A stretch of DNA of 64,000 nucleotides from Lachnoclostridium edouardi (GCF_900240245.1 NZ_OESQ01000001.1:833507-897506); one strand, 5' to 3'; positions 54,271-62,710 are shown, counted from the stretch's first letter. Program-made: numbers and translations. The notes: generated from the sequence alone by a model not told the origin.

Positions 54271-55206
54271 ATGGCAAAAAAAAGACTTGTAATGGCCCTT
54301 GGCCACGATGCTCTTGGAACTAATCTTCCAGAACAAAAGGCAGCGGTAGCAAAAACTGCCAAACTTATTGCGGATTTTATACAAAACGGATGGCAGGTAG
54401 CTGTAGTTCACAGCAACGCCCCTCAGCTGGGAATGATTCACACAGCAATGAATGAATTCGGAATACAGCACGAAGGCTATACCCCAGCGCCTATGTCTGT
54501 CTGTTCTGCTATGAGTCAGGGCTACATTGGCTATGACCTTCAAAACGGAATCAGAGCAGAGTTAATTAAGCGGGGAATTTATAAACCTGTTTCTACCATC
54601 CTCACTCAGGTAACTGTAGATCCTTATGACGAGGCTTCCTATACTCCTGTTAAAAAAATCGGCAGAGTTATGACTGCCGCAGAGGCCGCAGAGGAAGAGG
54701 CAAAAGGCAATTATGTAGCAGAAGTACCAGGAAAAGGTTTCTGCCGTATGGTAGCCGCTCCAAGACCTGTGGCTATAGTGGAAATTGACGCAATTAAAGC
54801 TCTTTTGGACAATGATCAGCTGGTAATCGCCTGCGGAGGCGGCGGTATTCCTGTAATGGAGCAGGGTTCTAACTTAAAGGGCGCCAGCGCCGTGATTGAA
54901 AAGGACTTAGCCGCGGCTTTACTGGCAAAAGAAGTAGATGCAGATGTGCTGATGATTCTTACAAATGTAGATCATGTTTCCCTGAATTATGGAAAATCAA
55001 ACGAAGCCCCCATTTCATCTATGACGGTTTCTCAGGCTCATACATACAAAAAGGATGGACAGTTTGGAGTTGGCACTATGCAGCCTAAGATTTGTGCATC
55101 CATTGATTTTATTGAAGCTGGAAAAGGCCGATCAGCCATTATTACTACTCAGGCCATGGCAAGAGAGGCTTTGGAGGGCAAAGCCGGCACTATTATTACA
55201 GAATAA
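54271..55206 (+). CDS. arcC: Carbamate kinase
   Basis: 311 aa, full length for the family, which makes ATP from carbamoyl phosphate in the cytoplasm. The sequence LVMALGHDALGTNLPEQKAA, where the usual reading is GGNAL rather than GHDAL, is followed by VVHSNAPQLGMI (usually THGNGPQVG). The catalytic half is typical: IACGGGGIPV, GASAVIEKDLAAALLA, and FGVGTMQPKICASIDF (usually GSMGPK). The altered glycine-rich and GNGP motifs make it a divergent member. No arcA or arcB is nearby. It ends at a strong terminator. Confidence 0.85.
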   Translation: MAKKRLVMALGHDALGTNLPEQKAAVAKTAKLIADFIQNGWQVAVVHSNAPQLGMIHTAMNEFGIQHEGYTPAPMSVCSAMSQGYIGYDLQNGIRAELIKRGIYKPVSTILTQVTVDPYDEASYTPVKKIGRVMTAAEAAEEEAKGNYVAEVPGKGFCRMVAAPRPVAIVEIDAIKALLDNDQLVIACGGGGIPVMEQGSNLKGASAVIEKDLAAALLAKEVDADVLMILTNVDHVSLNYGKSNEAPISSMTVSQAHTYKKDGQFGVGTMQPKICASIDFIEAGKGRSAIITTQAMAREALEGKAGTIITE

Positions 55207-55207
55207 T

Positions 55208-55257
55208 AAAAAGCCGACCTAGAATGATTTCTTTTTCATTCCGGATCGGCTTTTTTA
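55208..55257. terminator. Bidirectional terminator between arcC and the alcohol dehydrogenase
   Basis: AAAAGCCGA (from 55209) pairs with TCGGCTTTT (from 55246), extended inward by GAATGA/TCATTC, with a T-run on the plus side. Confidence 0.85.
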
Positions 55258-55267
55258 TGTCTGAACT

Positions 55268-56365
55268 CTATATATTTTTATATACAGCGGCAACATCCTC
55301 TGCCGTCATTTCAAACTGTCCGTTTGTAATATTCTTAGCTTTCATAGCAATGCCTGTGTAGGTCTGAATCTCCTCTTCTGTTAAAGACTCAGGCCACTGC
55401 AGCAGCGATTTCATCTGCTGTTTTACTCCATCAGAATCCTTAACCCCCATTGCTCTAAAAATTCTGGCCGCTTTTTCCGGCATCCTTTCCTCTGCAAGCT
55501 TTAAAAACTCTCCTAAAAGAATTCCATTGGCATATCCGTGATCAAAATTCTTAAAGTATGTAAGCTCGTACCCCATAGAGTGCACTGCTGTTGTGCCGGT
55601 GTGAGCAATTACCATTCCTCCCAGCATGGAACCGTAAAGCAGTTTTTCTCTTGTCTCTATGGAAATCTCCTTTTCTCCTCCAATTTCTGCAAAGCAGCTG
55701 CAGATTTCCCGGATGCTTTCTTCTGCCAAAACATCAGAAATCTTTGTTGATTTTTTAGAGATCATTCCTTCTACAGAGTGTGATAAAGCGTCTACTGCTG
55801 TGTGGATTGTTGTTTTTCTGCCTAAATCTTTCATATAAACAGCATCCATAAAAGCGACTGTGGGAAAAATCAAAGGTGTGGAAATACTGGTTTTTGTCTG
55901 CAGCCTGTCATTTGTAAGGACAGCTGCTTTTGTTACCTCTGAACCAGTTCCTGCCGTAGTAGGAATCATCACCATTGGAGGCAGACAGTCTTTATAATTG
56001 CCTGAAAATAATTCCTCTTCAGGTATATCCTGACTAAATAATAATGCAATCGCCTTTGCAGCGTCCATGGGGGAGCCTCCGCCGATTCCCACTACAAAGT
56101 CAGCCTTGCACTCTTTCATTCTCGCCGTGCCCTGATAAACTACCTCTATAGTAGGGTTGCTCATAATCTGGTCAAATATTTCATATTCTATATTTGCTTC
56201 TTCTAAAGCCTTCAGCACATCATTTTGGGAACCGTTTTTCTTGGCGGAACCCTGGCCTGTTACAATAAAAGCCTTTTTCCCCATTCTTTTCCACACCTCT
56301 GGATGGGCTTTTACACACCCCTTTCCCTGATATACTTCTGTAGGCATAAAAAATGAAAAATTCAT
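55268..56365 (-). CDS. Iron-containing alcohol dehydrogenase
   Basis: 365 aa from the ATG at 56365 (AAGGAGG eight bases upstream; the frame is open 24 codons more). Group III ADH: NAD-binding FVVGIGGGSPMDAAKAIALL, PTTAGTGSEVTKAAVL, and the metal-binding histidines in HTAVDALSHSVEG and the C-terminal NFDHGYANGILLGEF. These enzymes interconvert alcohols and aldehydes or ketones in fermentation. It is the last host-type gene before the phage-tail block. Confidence 0.9.
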   Translation of the reverse strand: MNFSFFMPTEVYQGKGCVKAHPEVWKRMGKKAFIVTGQGSAKKNGSQNDVLKALEEANIEYEIFDQIMSNPTIEVVYQGTARMKECKADFVVGIGGGSPMDAAKAIALLFSQDIPEEELFSGNYKDCLPPMVMIPTTAGTGSEVTKAAVLTNDRLQTKTSISTPLIFPTVAFMDAVYMKDLGRKTTIHTAVDALSHSVEGMISKKSTKISDVLAEESIREICSCFAEIGGEKEISIETREKLLYGSMLGGMVIAHTGTTAVHSMGYELTYFKNFDHGYANGILLGEFLKLAEERMPEKAARIFRAMGVKDSDGVKQQMKSLLQWPESLTEEEIQTYTGIAMKAKNITNGQFEMTAEDVAAVYKNI

Positions 56366-56448
56366 TTGAGCTTCCTCCTTTAATCCTTGTATACTAATGT
56401 CCAAAGCCATTTTATCACGGCCGCAGGTCATACTCAAGTATTTTACTA

Positions 56449-56946
56449 TCAGCGTGCAGATGATTTCCGGGTCTTTTTAAAAATTTCAGGTGTTCCCATC
56501 TTTGCCCCGGACTGAATCAGCTTATCTGTCACTGCCAAGCCTAAAATAAGAAATTCAGGAACATTGCAGCCGCATTCCACTAGATTTTCCAGAATACTCC
56601 TAATTTCATTGACTAAAAGAGAGGCTAAAGTAAACCATCCAAACAGTGTAAGAAATCCCAGATCCATGTGAAGCAGGTCATTCCCCAGCTGAATAAACAT
56701 TTGAGGAATTAAAAAAGCTACCAGAATAATAATCCAGTAGCCTATTTTCTTCACAATTCCTTTAACGCCTGCTTTGCTGCTTTCTCTGTTTAATTTTCTG
56801 GCTTTATACCACCCAGTCATCCAATCTAATATATTACACAGCAGATAACCGGCAAATATGTACCAGTAAATTCCCAAAACAGCGCTTAATATTAATATTA
56901 TTGTTCCTACGGCAGCATTGTAGCTGTCAATAAAATCTGCCGCCAT
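56449..56946 (-). CDS. Phage holin
   Basis: 165 aa with three or four hydrophobic segments (about residues 12-40, 68-90, 95-115) and a basic tail (KKTRKSSAR). The ILDWMTGWYKARKLNRESSKAG stretch fits Phage_holin_4/TcdE-like holins of clostridia, which form the pore that lets lysin or particles out of the cell. It is the last gene of the tail operon, and no lysin gene lies between it and the alcohol dehydrogenase. AGGAGG precedes the ATG, which follows the 49-aa gene by one base. Confidence 0.8.
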   Translation of the reverse strand: MAADFIDSYNAAVGTIILILSAVLGIYWYIFAGYLLCNILDWMTGWYKARKLNRESSKAGVKGIVKKIGYWIIILVAFLIPQMFIQLGNDLLHMDLGFLTLFGWFTLASLLVNEIRSILENLVECGCNVPEFLILGLAVTDKLIQSGAKMGTPEIFKKTRKSSAR

Positions 56947-56947
56947 A

Positions 56948-57097
56948 TTAGTTCCCTCCTATTAAAGCCAGGATTTCATCTTTTTCATTATCTGTCAGCT
57001 TTTTGTAATCCTGAATTGCTGTTTTAGGATCTTCCCCCTGATTTTTCCTGATATTTAAGGCTCTAATTAGAATTATCTTTTCAATTTTGCTCAGCAT
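56948..57097 (-). CDS. 49-aa protein in the tail operon, unknown function
   Basis: I translated this from the ATG at 57097, which has GGAGGTG six bases upstream, to the stop at 56948. The product (MLSKIEKIILIRALNIRKNQ at its start) is short, charged and helical-looking. It is tightly packed: one base after the upstream gene's stop and one base before the holin start. Small genes sit at this place in other tail operons (XkdX-like), but this sequence is not clearly XkdX. Confidence 0.75.
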   Translation of the reverse strand: MLSKIEKIILIRALNIRKNQGEDPKTAIQDYKKLTDNEKDEILALIGGN

Positions 57098-57098
57098 C

Positions 57099-57410
57099 TT
57101 ATACACCTCCAATCATTGCAGCCATTGCCAGGGTCAGATCATCAGTTTCTCCTCGCAAAATCTGAACTTCTTCTGCTGCTGTGGGCACATAGACAACCTC
57201 TGTCTCATTTCCCTCTTCATCTATATGCCAGAACCTGCCGCTGTGATACTTATCACCTATGCTACACGGATACTGGAGACAATCTACTGCAAATGCCTGG
57301 TCCCCGTAAGTTACTCTGGAAATGTAATTTGCCATTTCATAATTGTCGCAAACCATAATGTTCTGAACTGTGTCATCACATATTTCTGCATATACCTGAT
57401 GTACGATCAT
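57099..57410 (-). CDS. Phage tail-operon protein, unknown function (103 aa)
   Basis: AAGGAG lies eight bases before the ATG. The product is acidic and soluble, with a beta-rich first two-thirds (YGDQAFAVDCLQYPCSIGDK) and a helical end (DDLTLAMAAMIGG). I recognise no family. Its place between the fibre and holin genes suggests a fibre chaperone or accessory protein, but that is only context. Confidence 0.7.
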   Translation of the reverse strand: MIVHQVYAEICDDTVQNIMVCDNYEMANYISRVTYGDQAFAVDCLQYPCSIGDKYHSGRFWHIDEEGNETEVVYVPTAAEEVQILRGETDDLTLAMAAMIGGV

Positions 57411-57468
57411 ATTTTTTCTCCTTTTCTATTGTTATGAGTGTTACTATTTTTATAATACAAAATAAATT

Positions 57469-58935
57469 CTAATATCCCCAGCGGACGATGACAATGCCAG
57501 AGCCTCCGGCTCCGCCTCCAGTATAGCCAGATGTGACGCCACTGCCTCCTCCACCGCCTCCTCCGGTGTTTGCACCCGCATTATTTCCCCAGTCATTCAT
57601 ATCCGCACCTTTTCCACCTCCGCCTGAGCCTCCGGCTCCTCCTGTTTGAACAGACGCATCATTTCTATATGCGGCGCCTCCACCTCCTCCTCCGGCATAC
57701 AATGCACCAGAGCTTTCTCCGAATGCTCTGGTGGTAGTTCCTTGACCGATATTGTTTCCCCGGCTTCCACCATCAGAGGCTCCTGCTTGGGCATTTGTTT
57801 CTTCGACTGAGTTAGCGCCCCAGCCGCCCCCTGAACCGCCTCGCCAATAGGCATTATCCAGTATGGAGGTATCATTTTGTGGATCTCCGCCAGCCGCCTC
57901 CACTAATGTCCCGAACGAAGACTTCCCAGGAGAATTAATTTGGTAATTTCCCTTGTTGTCAGTAAACTTAACGCTTCCACCTACGCCAACTGTAACGGTA
58001 TATTTTCCTCCTGCAGTAACAGATATCGCTTTCTTTGTAGTGGTATAGCCTCCGCAGCCGCCTCTTCCTCCCCTGTTTTTGCTGCCCACCCAGCCAACAT
58101 GTCCAGCACCGCCTCCGCCGACACAGAACACATCAATCTTTGTCACTCCTGCCGGCACTGTAAAGGTTCCCGAAGATTTAAATGTCTGAGTTCCTCTTGC
58201 CGTTGTAGTGACAGTGGCGTCTTTAGTTCCAGAATACAGATCCCCTGCCGAGCATGTAGCATATACCCAGATACGGAAATAATATTTTGTTCCCTGGGTC
58301 AGTCCTGAGATTGTAACTGTGGATGAAGCGTTTAAACTGCTGTTTGTTCCCGTTCCTTTATATCCCTGTGTTCCATCCGTCACACTGGTTGGGTAGCTGC
58401 CTGTTTTATATCGGATGATCACCCCACTATACGGTCCATTGGCTGGCCATTTCCATGTCGCTGTGACCCTATTATATGCGGTGGCAGCTACGCTAAAAGA
58501 CACGACTGAGCCGACTGTCATAGTTCCTGTTCGTTTTGTCCCGTCTTTCCAATATGTTTTTCCTTTATATACATATTTGTCTTCTGCTGTAGCTCCCCCT
58601 GTCTGACTGGCCAAGGTGTTGGCTGTAACCTTCCCGGCACCGTTATGGTACCCGGCCGGAATAGTATAACTTCCGCCGGCATTTAAAGCAGCGGTTTTTG
58701 CTCCCTGGTTTACCATAGTTCCTGTTCGTTTTGTTTTAGGGTTTGTATTATAATACGTTAAGCCGGCTAACACCTGGGAATCTGAAGCATTTCCTGTAAA
58801 TTCTAATGTCCCTGCTGCCGGCTCATCGGAACTTTTTACCCCTGCTATTTTACCTTTTAATACATCACCTGGCTCTGCAGTCAGATCATCTGGAGACAGG
58901 CCTCCGCCTCCTCCTGCATTTGTATATACCGCCAT
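57469..58935 (-). CDS. Phage tail fibre/receptor-binding protein with glycine-rich C-terminal domain
   Basis: 488 aa. Repeated KRTGTM motifs and collagen-poor beta repeats fill residues about 40-140; a fibronectin type III-like domain follows (about 145-245, TISGLTQGTKYYFRIWVYAT). The last 230 residues are a glycine-rich domain with GGGGAGHVGW, AGGGGGGAAY and the terminal GGAGGSGIVIVRWGY, a family found in host-recognising tail proteins. It probably contacts the cell surface. The reverse-frame and shifted open frames in its repeats are shadows. Confidence 0.85.
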   Translation of the reverse strand: MAVYTNAGGGGGLSPDDLTAEPGDVLKGKIAGVKSSDEPAAGTLEFTGNASDSQVLAGLTYYNTNPKTKRTGTMVNQGAKTAALNAGGSYTIPAGYHNGAGKVTANTLASQTGGATAEDKYVYKGKTYWKDGTKRTGTMTVGSVVSFSVAATAYNRVTATWKWPANGPYSGVIIRYKTGSYPTSVTDGTQGYKGTGTNSSLNASSTVTISGLTQGTKYYFRIWVYATCSAGDLYSGTKDATVTTTARGTQTFKSSGTFTVPAGVTKIDVFCVGGGGAGHVGWVGSKNRGGRGGCGGYTTTKKAISVTAGGKYTVTVGVGGSVKFTDNKGNYQINSPGKSSFGTLVEAAGGDPQNDTSILDNAYWRGGSGGGWGANSVEETNAQAGASDGGSRGNNIGQGTTTRAFGESSGALYAGGGGGGAAYRNDASVQTGGAGGSGGGGKGADMNDWGNNAGANTGGGGGGGSGVTSGYTGGGAGGSGIVIVRWGY

Positions 58936-58937
58936 GT

Positions 58938-59345
58938 TTATCCCTCCCTTAAATTTAAAATCCTGATTTCATCTACTTTCAAATCTACTGCAGGCGCTTT
59001 TTTAGCTGCCAGAACAAGACGGCCTGCCTCTGTTTTTCCTCTGATATTTGCCTTTTGAGCAGCTGGAATAGAATCAAAATTATATCCCATATAGACTGTG
59101 CTGGATTCTGTGATTTGATCGTCCTCAATGATAAAGGTCAGGTTATTCCACCCGGCTGCAGGTATTGTAAGGTTTGTAAGAAGTTTTCCTTTCACCTGCT
59201 CTACAGCTGCTTTGTTGTACAATGTGTTATTGTATAGCTGCTCAATTTCTACAGCCATGTCGCCGCCCTCCGCCACTGTGCTGCTGTCCCATTTTTCTAT
59301 TTCCGTTGTAAATACCGGCGGATTCTTACCAGTACAATATGCCAT
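58938..59345 (-). CDS. Phage tail-operon protein, unknown function (135 aa)
   Basis: GGGTGAT precedes the ATG. The sequence is beta-rich in its second half (NNLTFIIEDDQITESSTVYM, VDEIRILNLREG), with a helical stretch before it (residues 30-55). It lies between the tail-collar-like gene and the fibre gene, 2 bp before the fibre ATG. It may be a short fibre or linker domain. No family recognised. Confidence 0.7.
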   Translation of the reverse strand: MAYCTGKNPPVFTTEIEKWDSSTVAEGGDMAVEIEQLYNNTLYNKAAVEQVKGKLLTNLTIPAAGWNNLTFIIEDDQITESSTVYMGYNFDSIPAAQKANIRGKTEAGRLVLAAKKAPAVDLKVDEIRILNLREG

Positions 59346-59360
59346 ATTCCATCACCCTTT

Positions 59361-59747
59361 CTAAAAAATTTCATCCATATCAAAGACCATTGGAATGTCT
59401 TCGTCTTTTCCCTTTTTCATAAATGTTTTGTACGCAATCAAATCTCCTGCTTCGTCAAACAGTCCCATTTCTGACAATTCTTTTCCTGTCAGCTCATTTT
59501 TTTCTACTGTGGCAGTGTAGCGGCAGCTGGTTTCTGCTTCATCCATATATTTATGGGTTTCAATGTCTTTTCTAAGCAGTTCATTGTAAAGGCCAATTTC
59601 ATTTCCAGTAGTTTCCTTTACCTCCCCGCTTTCACTGATTCCCCCGTCGCCCCAAGACATTTGGACGATTTTAGGCAGTTCCCCGTCGCCTGCGTGAGCT
59701 TTACACAGTTTCTTTCTGCCTGTTGCTGTAATTACTGCTTTTGCCAT
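59361..59747 (-). CDS. Phage tail-collar/fibre N-terminal domain protein
   Basis: 128 aa. The start MAKAVITATGRKKLCKAHAG and the later ELSEMGLFDEAGDLIAYKTF are like the N-terminal domain of phage tail-collar (DUF3751-type) fibre proteins, which attach the fibre to the baseplate. It is much shorter than full-length fibres, so the fibre seems split over several genes. AAAGGA lies upstream. The dispersed repeat copy 2 is immediately upstream. Confidence 0.75.
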   Translation of the reverse strand: MAKAVITATGRKKLCKAHAGDGELPKIVQMSWGDGGISESGEVKETTGNEIGLYNELLRKDIETHKYMDEAETSCRYTATVEKNELTGKELSEMGLFDEAGDLIAYKTFMKKGKDEDIPMVFDMDEIF

Positions 59748-59767
59748 ATTTTTTCAATATCCTTTCT

Positions 59768-59878
59768 TTTTTTATTTCACTCGTTCCTCGTTCCATAAAA
59801 ACTACGGGAACCCCAAACTTCGCTATGGCGAACTTTGGGTAGCAAATAGTTTCGCGCTTTGCGCTCAACTATTTTTTA
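59768..59878. repeat. 111-bp dispersed palindromic repeat, copy 2
   Basis: This copy lies between the baseplate gene 59881-60696, against whose stop codon it ends, and the tail-collar gene. It is nearly identical to 11012-11122, but the 25-bp hairpin core (59847-59871) is the reverse complement of the core in copy 1. It splits the conserved baseplate module from the variable fibre module. It may act as a partial terminator or RNA-processing site within the tail operon, or simply be a mobile palindrome. Confidence 0.85.
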
Positions 59879-59880
59879 TT

Positions 59881-60696
59881 TTACAAGGCCGTATATCCGC
59901 CGTTTAATTTTCTGTCTCCATTTAATATCCACTGGCCGTCCAGGCTGTTTTCAACTGTTACTCCTGCTTCTGTGGATACTACGGCTTTCACCTCAGTCTG
60001 GTAATGTACAATTACAGGATAAAAATCAGCCTTACTTCCTCTTTTGTATCCGTTCAGCACATAGCTGTCATCTAATGCCCAGGAGCCGTCTAAAAATAAA
60101 TACTCCTGATTTTGTCTGGGATAATATTGGCTTTGCAGCCTTAAATGATTGTCCCAGGAAATATTTTGCTTTGCTTCTGATTTTTCATAATAAAAAATCT
60201 CATACACTGTATGAGACTGTTTTACCTGAGAAATAATTTTTCTGATACCTTCAATATCCGCCGTTCCATCTCCTATTAGCACAATCTGGAACTGGTTGGG
60301 ATGGTCTGGTTTTTTTATATAATCTGAAGGATCATGGATATCAGAAACATATACTTTAAATTCTGCTGCGCCGTCCAGCAAACGTTCCATATTATATGGA
60401 GTGATTCCAATTCTAATCATTTGCTTCTGCAGGATTCTGCTGCGCCTTTCTGAAAGCTCCAGCCCTTCCCCTACAGGCAGCCCATACTTTATTTCGTGAT
60501 ACCTAAGCCCCCAAGTAGCTGTTTCAGGAAACATTTGTTCCGGCAGTTCCTGGTAAATTTTCTCTACCTCATCTATAGAAAGTCCCATAACCTGATAAAT
60601 CCATTTTCCTACATAGGCCTTGTCATACCATCCTTCTGTTACATATTCCAACATCCTAGCCCCGGCAGAACTGGAAGGAAAATTTTCTAAATTCAT
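59881..60696 (-). CDS. Phage baseplate protein, YmfQ/XkdU-like
   Basis: 271 aa. The N-terminal half (NLENFPSSSAGARMLEYVTE, SERRSRILQKQMIRIGITPY) fits YmfQ/XkdU (DUF2313) proteins, which follow the baseplate J gene in Mu- and PBSX-type tails. The C-terminal 80 residues (repeated LDGSWALDDSY/LNGDRKLNGG pattern) are an extra domain, perhaps for fibre attachment. GGAGG precedes the ATG. Confidence 0.8.
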   Translation of the reverse strand: MNLENFPSSSAGARMLEYVTEGWYDKAYVGKWIYQVMGLSIDEVEKIYQELPEQMFPETATWGLRYHEIKYGLPVGEGLELSERRSRILQKQMIRIGITPYNMERLLDGAAEFKVYVSDIHDPSDYIKKPDHPNQFQIVLIGDGTADIEGIRKIISQVKQSHTVYEIFYYEKSEAKQNISWDNHLRLQSQYYPRQNQEYLFLDGSWALDDSYVLNGYKRGSKADFYPVIVHYQTEVKAVVSTEAGVTVENSLDGQWILNGDRKLNGGYTAL

Positions 60697-60719
60697 TGTG
60701 CACGACCTCCTTTCCTTCT

Positions 60720-61880
60720 TTAACGAAAGGAAACTGTTTCTGTTACAGGATATTCTTCCTTTGACAGCACAATATTTTTCTCTTCTCCATTAATTAAAAA
60801 TGTTTCAAAGTCTACAATTCCCGGTAAATCTGTAATCAGGCTGCGGACTTTGTTGTAAATTAACGTGCCGCTTTCTCTAGCTTCTGAATAAACCTGCTGC
60901 ACTGCCCGTTCAAATTCTGCTGCAGCCTGTTCAAGAGTCGTAGTATCTTTATCATAAATAAGGCCTGTACATATATAAGAAATAGACAATCCAGCTGCAG
61001 CCGTCACTGTAAGCTGACTGCAGGCTGTAGGCAGAAGTCTTTTACTTCTGTCTTCCTCCGACACAATATGACTGTAAACATCCTGAATAATTTTTTCATT
61101 TGCCGGCTCTCCGTTTTGATCTACCAGCACCAGTTTTACTGTTCCCGGTCCGTTCCAGGCCGGCATTACAATACAATCTCCTACCCCTGGCACTTCCTTT
61201 GCCCATCTTATGTAGTCATTGTCGTTTCCAATGTAAGAAAAGCTTTGCATACTGTGTTCCATCTGAATCCGTCTGTACAATGCATCATCTGTTTCCTCCT
61301 CTGCTCCTCCAGTTACTGCCTCCAGATTAGTTACTGATGTCAGCCCTGAAATAGGCCGTACAGCCAGGACAATGGTGCCTTGGGAGACATTTCCCTTTTT
61401 CCCGGCCTCAAAAGCAGTAATTGCAGCTGTGGCCCTGCCTTCTTCCTCAATTACCACCTCCTCATCTGTAAGAAAATCAATAGACGACCCTGCAGCTGTG
61501 GCTGCAGTACAAAACATAGAGCCTTTGGGAATAACTGTTCCCGGTTTTCCAATAAATGTCAGGCTTCCCGCTGCCTTATTGGCCGGTTTTCTGCTTAAAT
61601 GTGCCTGCTTTGCGTGAAGGTCCAGCCAATCTCCCCAAGCATATTCCGGAAAAGCGGCCATCAGCCCTCTTACTAAGTGATAATGCACCAGCTCTGAAGC
61701 GATTGCAGCGGTAGGCATTGTATAATCAAATGGAAAACCTCCAGGCATTTTGTCAATATCTTCAGGCAGAGAAGCCATCATCCTTTCATGGATTTGCTCC
61801 GGTCCCATATTTTCTATAAAATCCGGAATTTTAAATTCTGGCCTTTCTGTTTCTGACGTTTTTGTTAAATAATTGTCCAT
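60720..61880 (-). CDS. Baseplate J-like protein (XkdT type)
   Basis: 386 aa, typical length. The N-terminal part AIASELVHYHLVRGLMAAFP, then AGSLTFIGKPGTVIPKGSMF, and LEAVTGGAEEETDDALYRRI are strong baseplate-J signatures. The protein forms the wedge of contractile tails. GGGAGGTG precedes the ATG. It lies between XkdS- and XkdU-like genes, the canonical order. Confidence 0.92.
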   Translation of the reverse strand: MDNYLTKTSETERPEFKIPDFIENMGPEQIHERMMASLPEDIDKMPGGFPFDYTMPTAAIASELVHYHLVRGLMAAFPEYAWGDWLDLHAKQAHLSRKPANKAAGSLTFIGKPGTVIPKGSMFCTAATAAGSSIDFLTDEEVVIEEEGRATAAITAFEAGKKGNVSQGTIVLAVRPISGLTSVTNLEAVTGGAEEETDDALYRRIQMEHSMQSFSYIGNDNDYIRWAKEVPGVGDCIVMPAWNGPGTVKLVLVDQNGEPANEKIIQDVYSHIVSEEDRSKRLLPTACSQLTVTAAAGLSISYICTGLIYDKDTTTLEQAAAEFERAVQQVYSEARESGTLIYNKVRSLITDLPGIVDFETFLINGEEKNIVLSKEEYPVTETVSFR

Positions 61881-61898
61881 TTATTTCACCTCCCTTCC

Positions 61899-62339
61899 TT
61901 AAAATACAGCTGTCTGCTGAAATTCCTGGTTTTGAATACATTTAACTGTAAAATCTACTTTTACATGATCTCCTTCCCAGGTAAAAGAAAATCCCCTGAC
62001 ATATTCTGTCCTGGGATTTGCCTTTAATGCTTCTTTAATTGTTCTTTCTATTGCTGTTTCACAGGCTTTTCTTGTTTTTTTCTTCATAGCCCGATCCAGC
62101 TCAGTGCCGATTTCCGACGGGTATGCCAGACAGCCGTATCTAACTGTAGCCACTGCTTTTCTGCACCATATTTCATATGCCTCCAAACCACTGCTTTCTG
62201 CCACTCTGCCGCCTCCGTCTAAAATAAAATCTCCTTTTTCTATATCCCAGGAAAAGCTTTTTCTCAGCTGTTTATCATAAATATCCTGTTCCTTAATCAG
62301 CTGAGACTGCTGAATTACAGGAAATAACGTTTCTGCCAA
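61899..62339 (-). CDS. Baseplate wedge protein, XkdS-like (DUF2634)
   Basis: 146 aa from a TTG start at 62339, with AGGAGGTG five bases upstream overlapping the previous stop codon. A longer frame reaching 62522 overlaps the upstream gene and has no family support. SFSWDIEKGDFILDGGG, then VRYGCLAYPSEIGTELDRAM match the XkdS/gp25-like fold of contractile-tail baseplates. Confidence 0.85.
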   Translation of the reverse strand: MAETLFPVIQQSQLIKEQDIYDKQLRKSFSWDIEKGDFILDGGGRVAESSGLEAYEIWCRKAVATVRYGCLAYPSEIGTELDRAMKKKTRKACETAIERTIKEALKANPRTEYVRGFSFTWEGDHVKVDFTVKCIQNQEFQQTAVF

Positions 62340-62350
62340 TATTCCACCTC

Positions 62351-62695
62351 CTAGCTCGTTCTCTTTATAATATCTATTACAACCGCTTCGGAATCCATCC
62401 ATGCAGCCAACACCCTGTCTCCTGGTTTTACGCCTCTCAGGGTTTTTGGCAGCTTTACCTGATCTCCATTGCTGTCTACTGTAAATGTACTTCCTTCTTC
62501 TCCTAAGGTCAGGCCTCTGCACACCAAATACTCTCCCTTGGGAATAGGCTGGCGGAACCCATCTGTCACAAGGCTGCCGTCTCCCCCAATGGTCCCCAGC
62601 TCTAAAATCGGCGGTTTTTCGTTCATTTCCTTAATTCTGTTGTGAAATGCCGCCGCCAGCTTGGCCGTTCCTTTATATTCATTTTTTTCTGCCAT
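62351..62695 (-). CDS. XkdR-like tail protein (DUF2577)
   Basis: 114 aa. The pattern of a short N-terminal helix (LAAAFHNRIKEMNEK), then small beta strands (ILELGTIGGDGSLVTDGF, PGDRVLAAWMDSEAVVIDII) matches the XkdR/DUF2577 proteins found between the hub and XkdS genes. It is probably a baseplate hub accessory. Confidence 0.82.
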   Translation of the reverse strand: MAEKNEYKGTAKLAAAFHNRIKEMNEKPPILELGTIGGDGSLVTDGFRQPIPKGEYLVCRGLTLGEEGSTFTVDSNGDQVKLPKTLRGVKPGDRVLAAWMDSEAVVIDIIKRTS

Positions 62696-62710
62696 ATATT
62701 CTCCCTTCCC

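Noticed and set aside
57597..57875. A 92-codon minus-strand frame inside the fibre gene
   Set aside because: It is a shifted frame of the glycine-rich repeats and lacks a ribosome site.
61899..62522. The longer, 207-codon version of the XkdS-like gene
   Set aside because: Its first 61 codons overlap the XkdR-like gene in another frame; the TTG at 62339 has a far better ribosome site and matches the family start.
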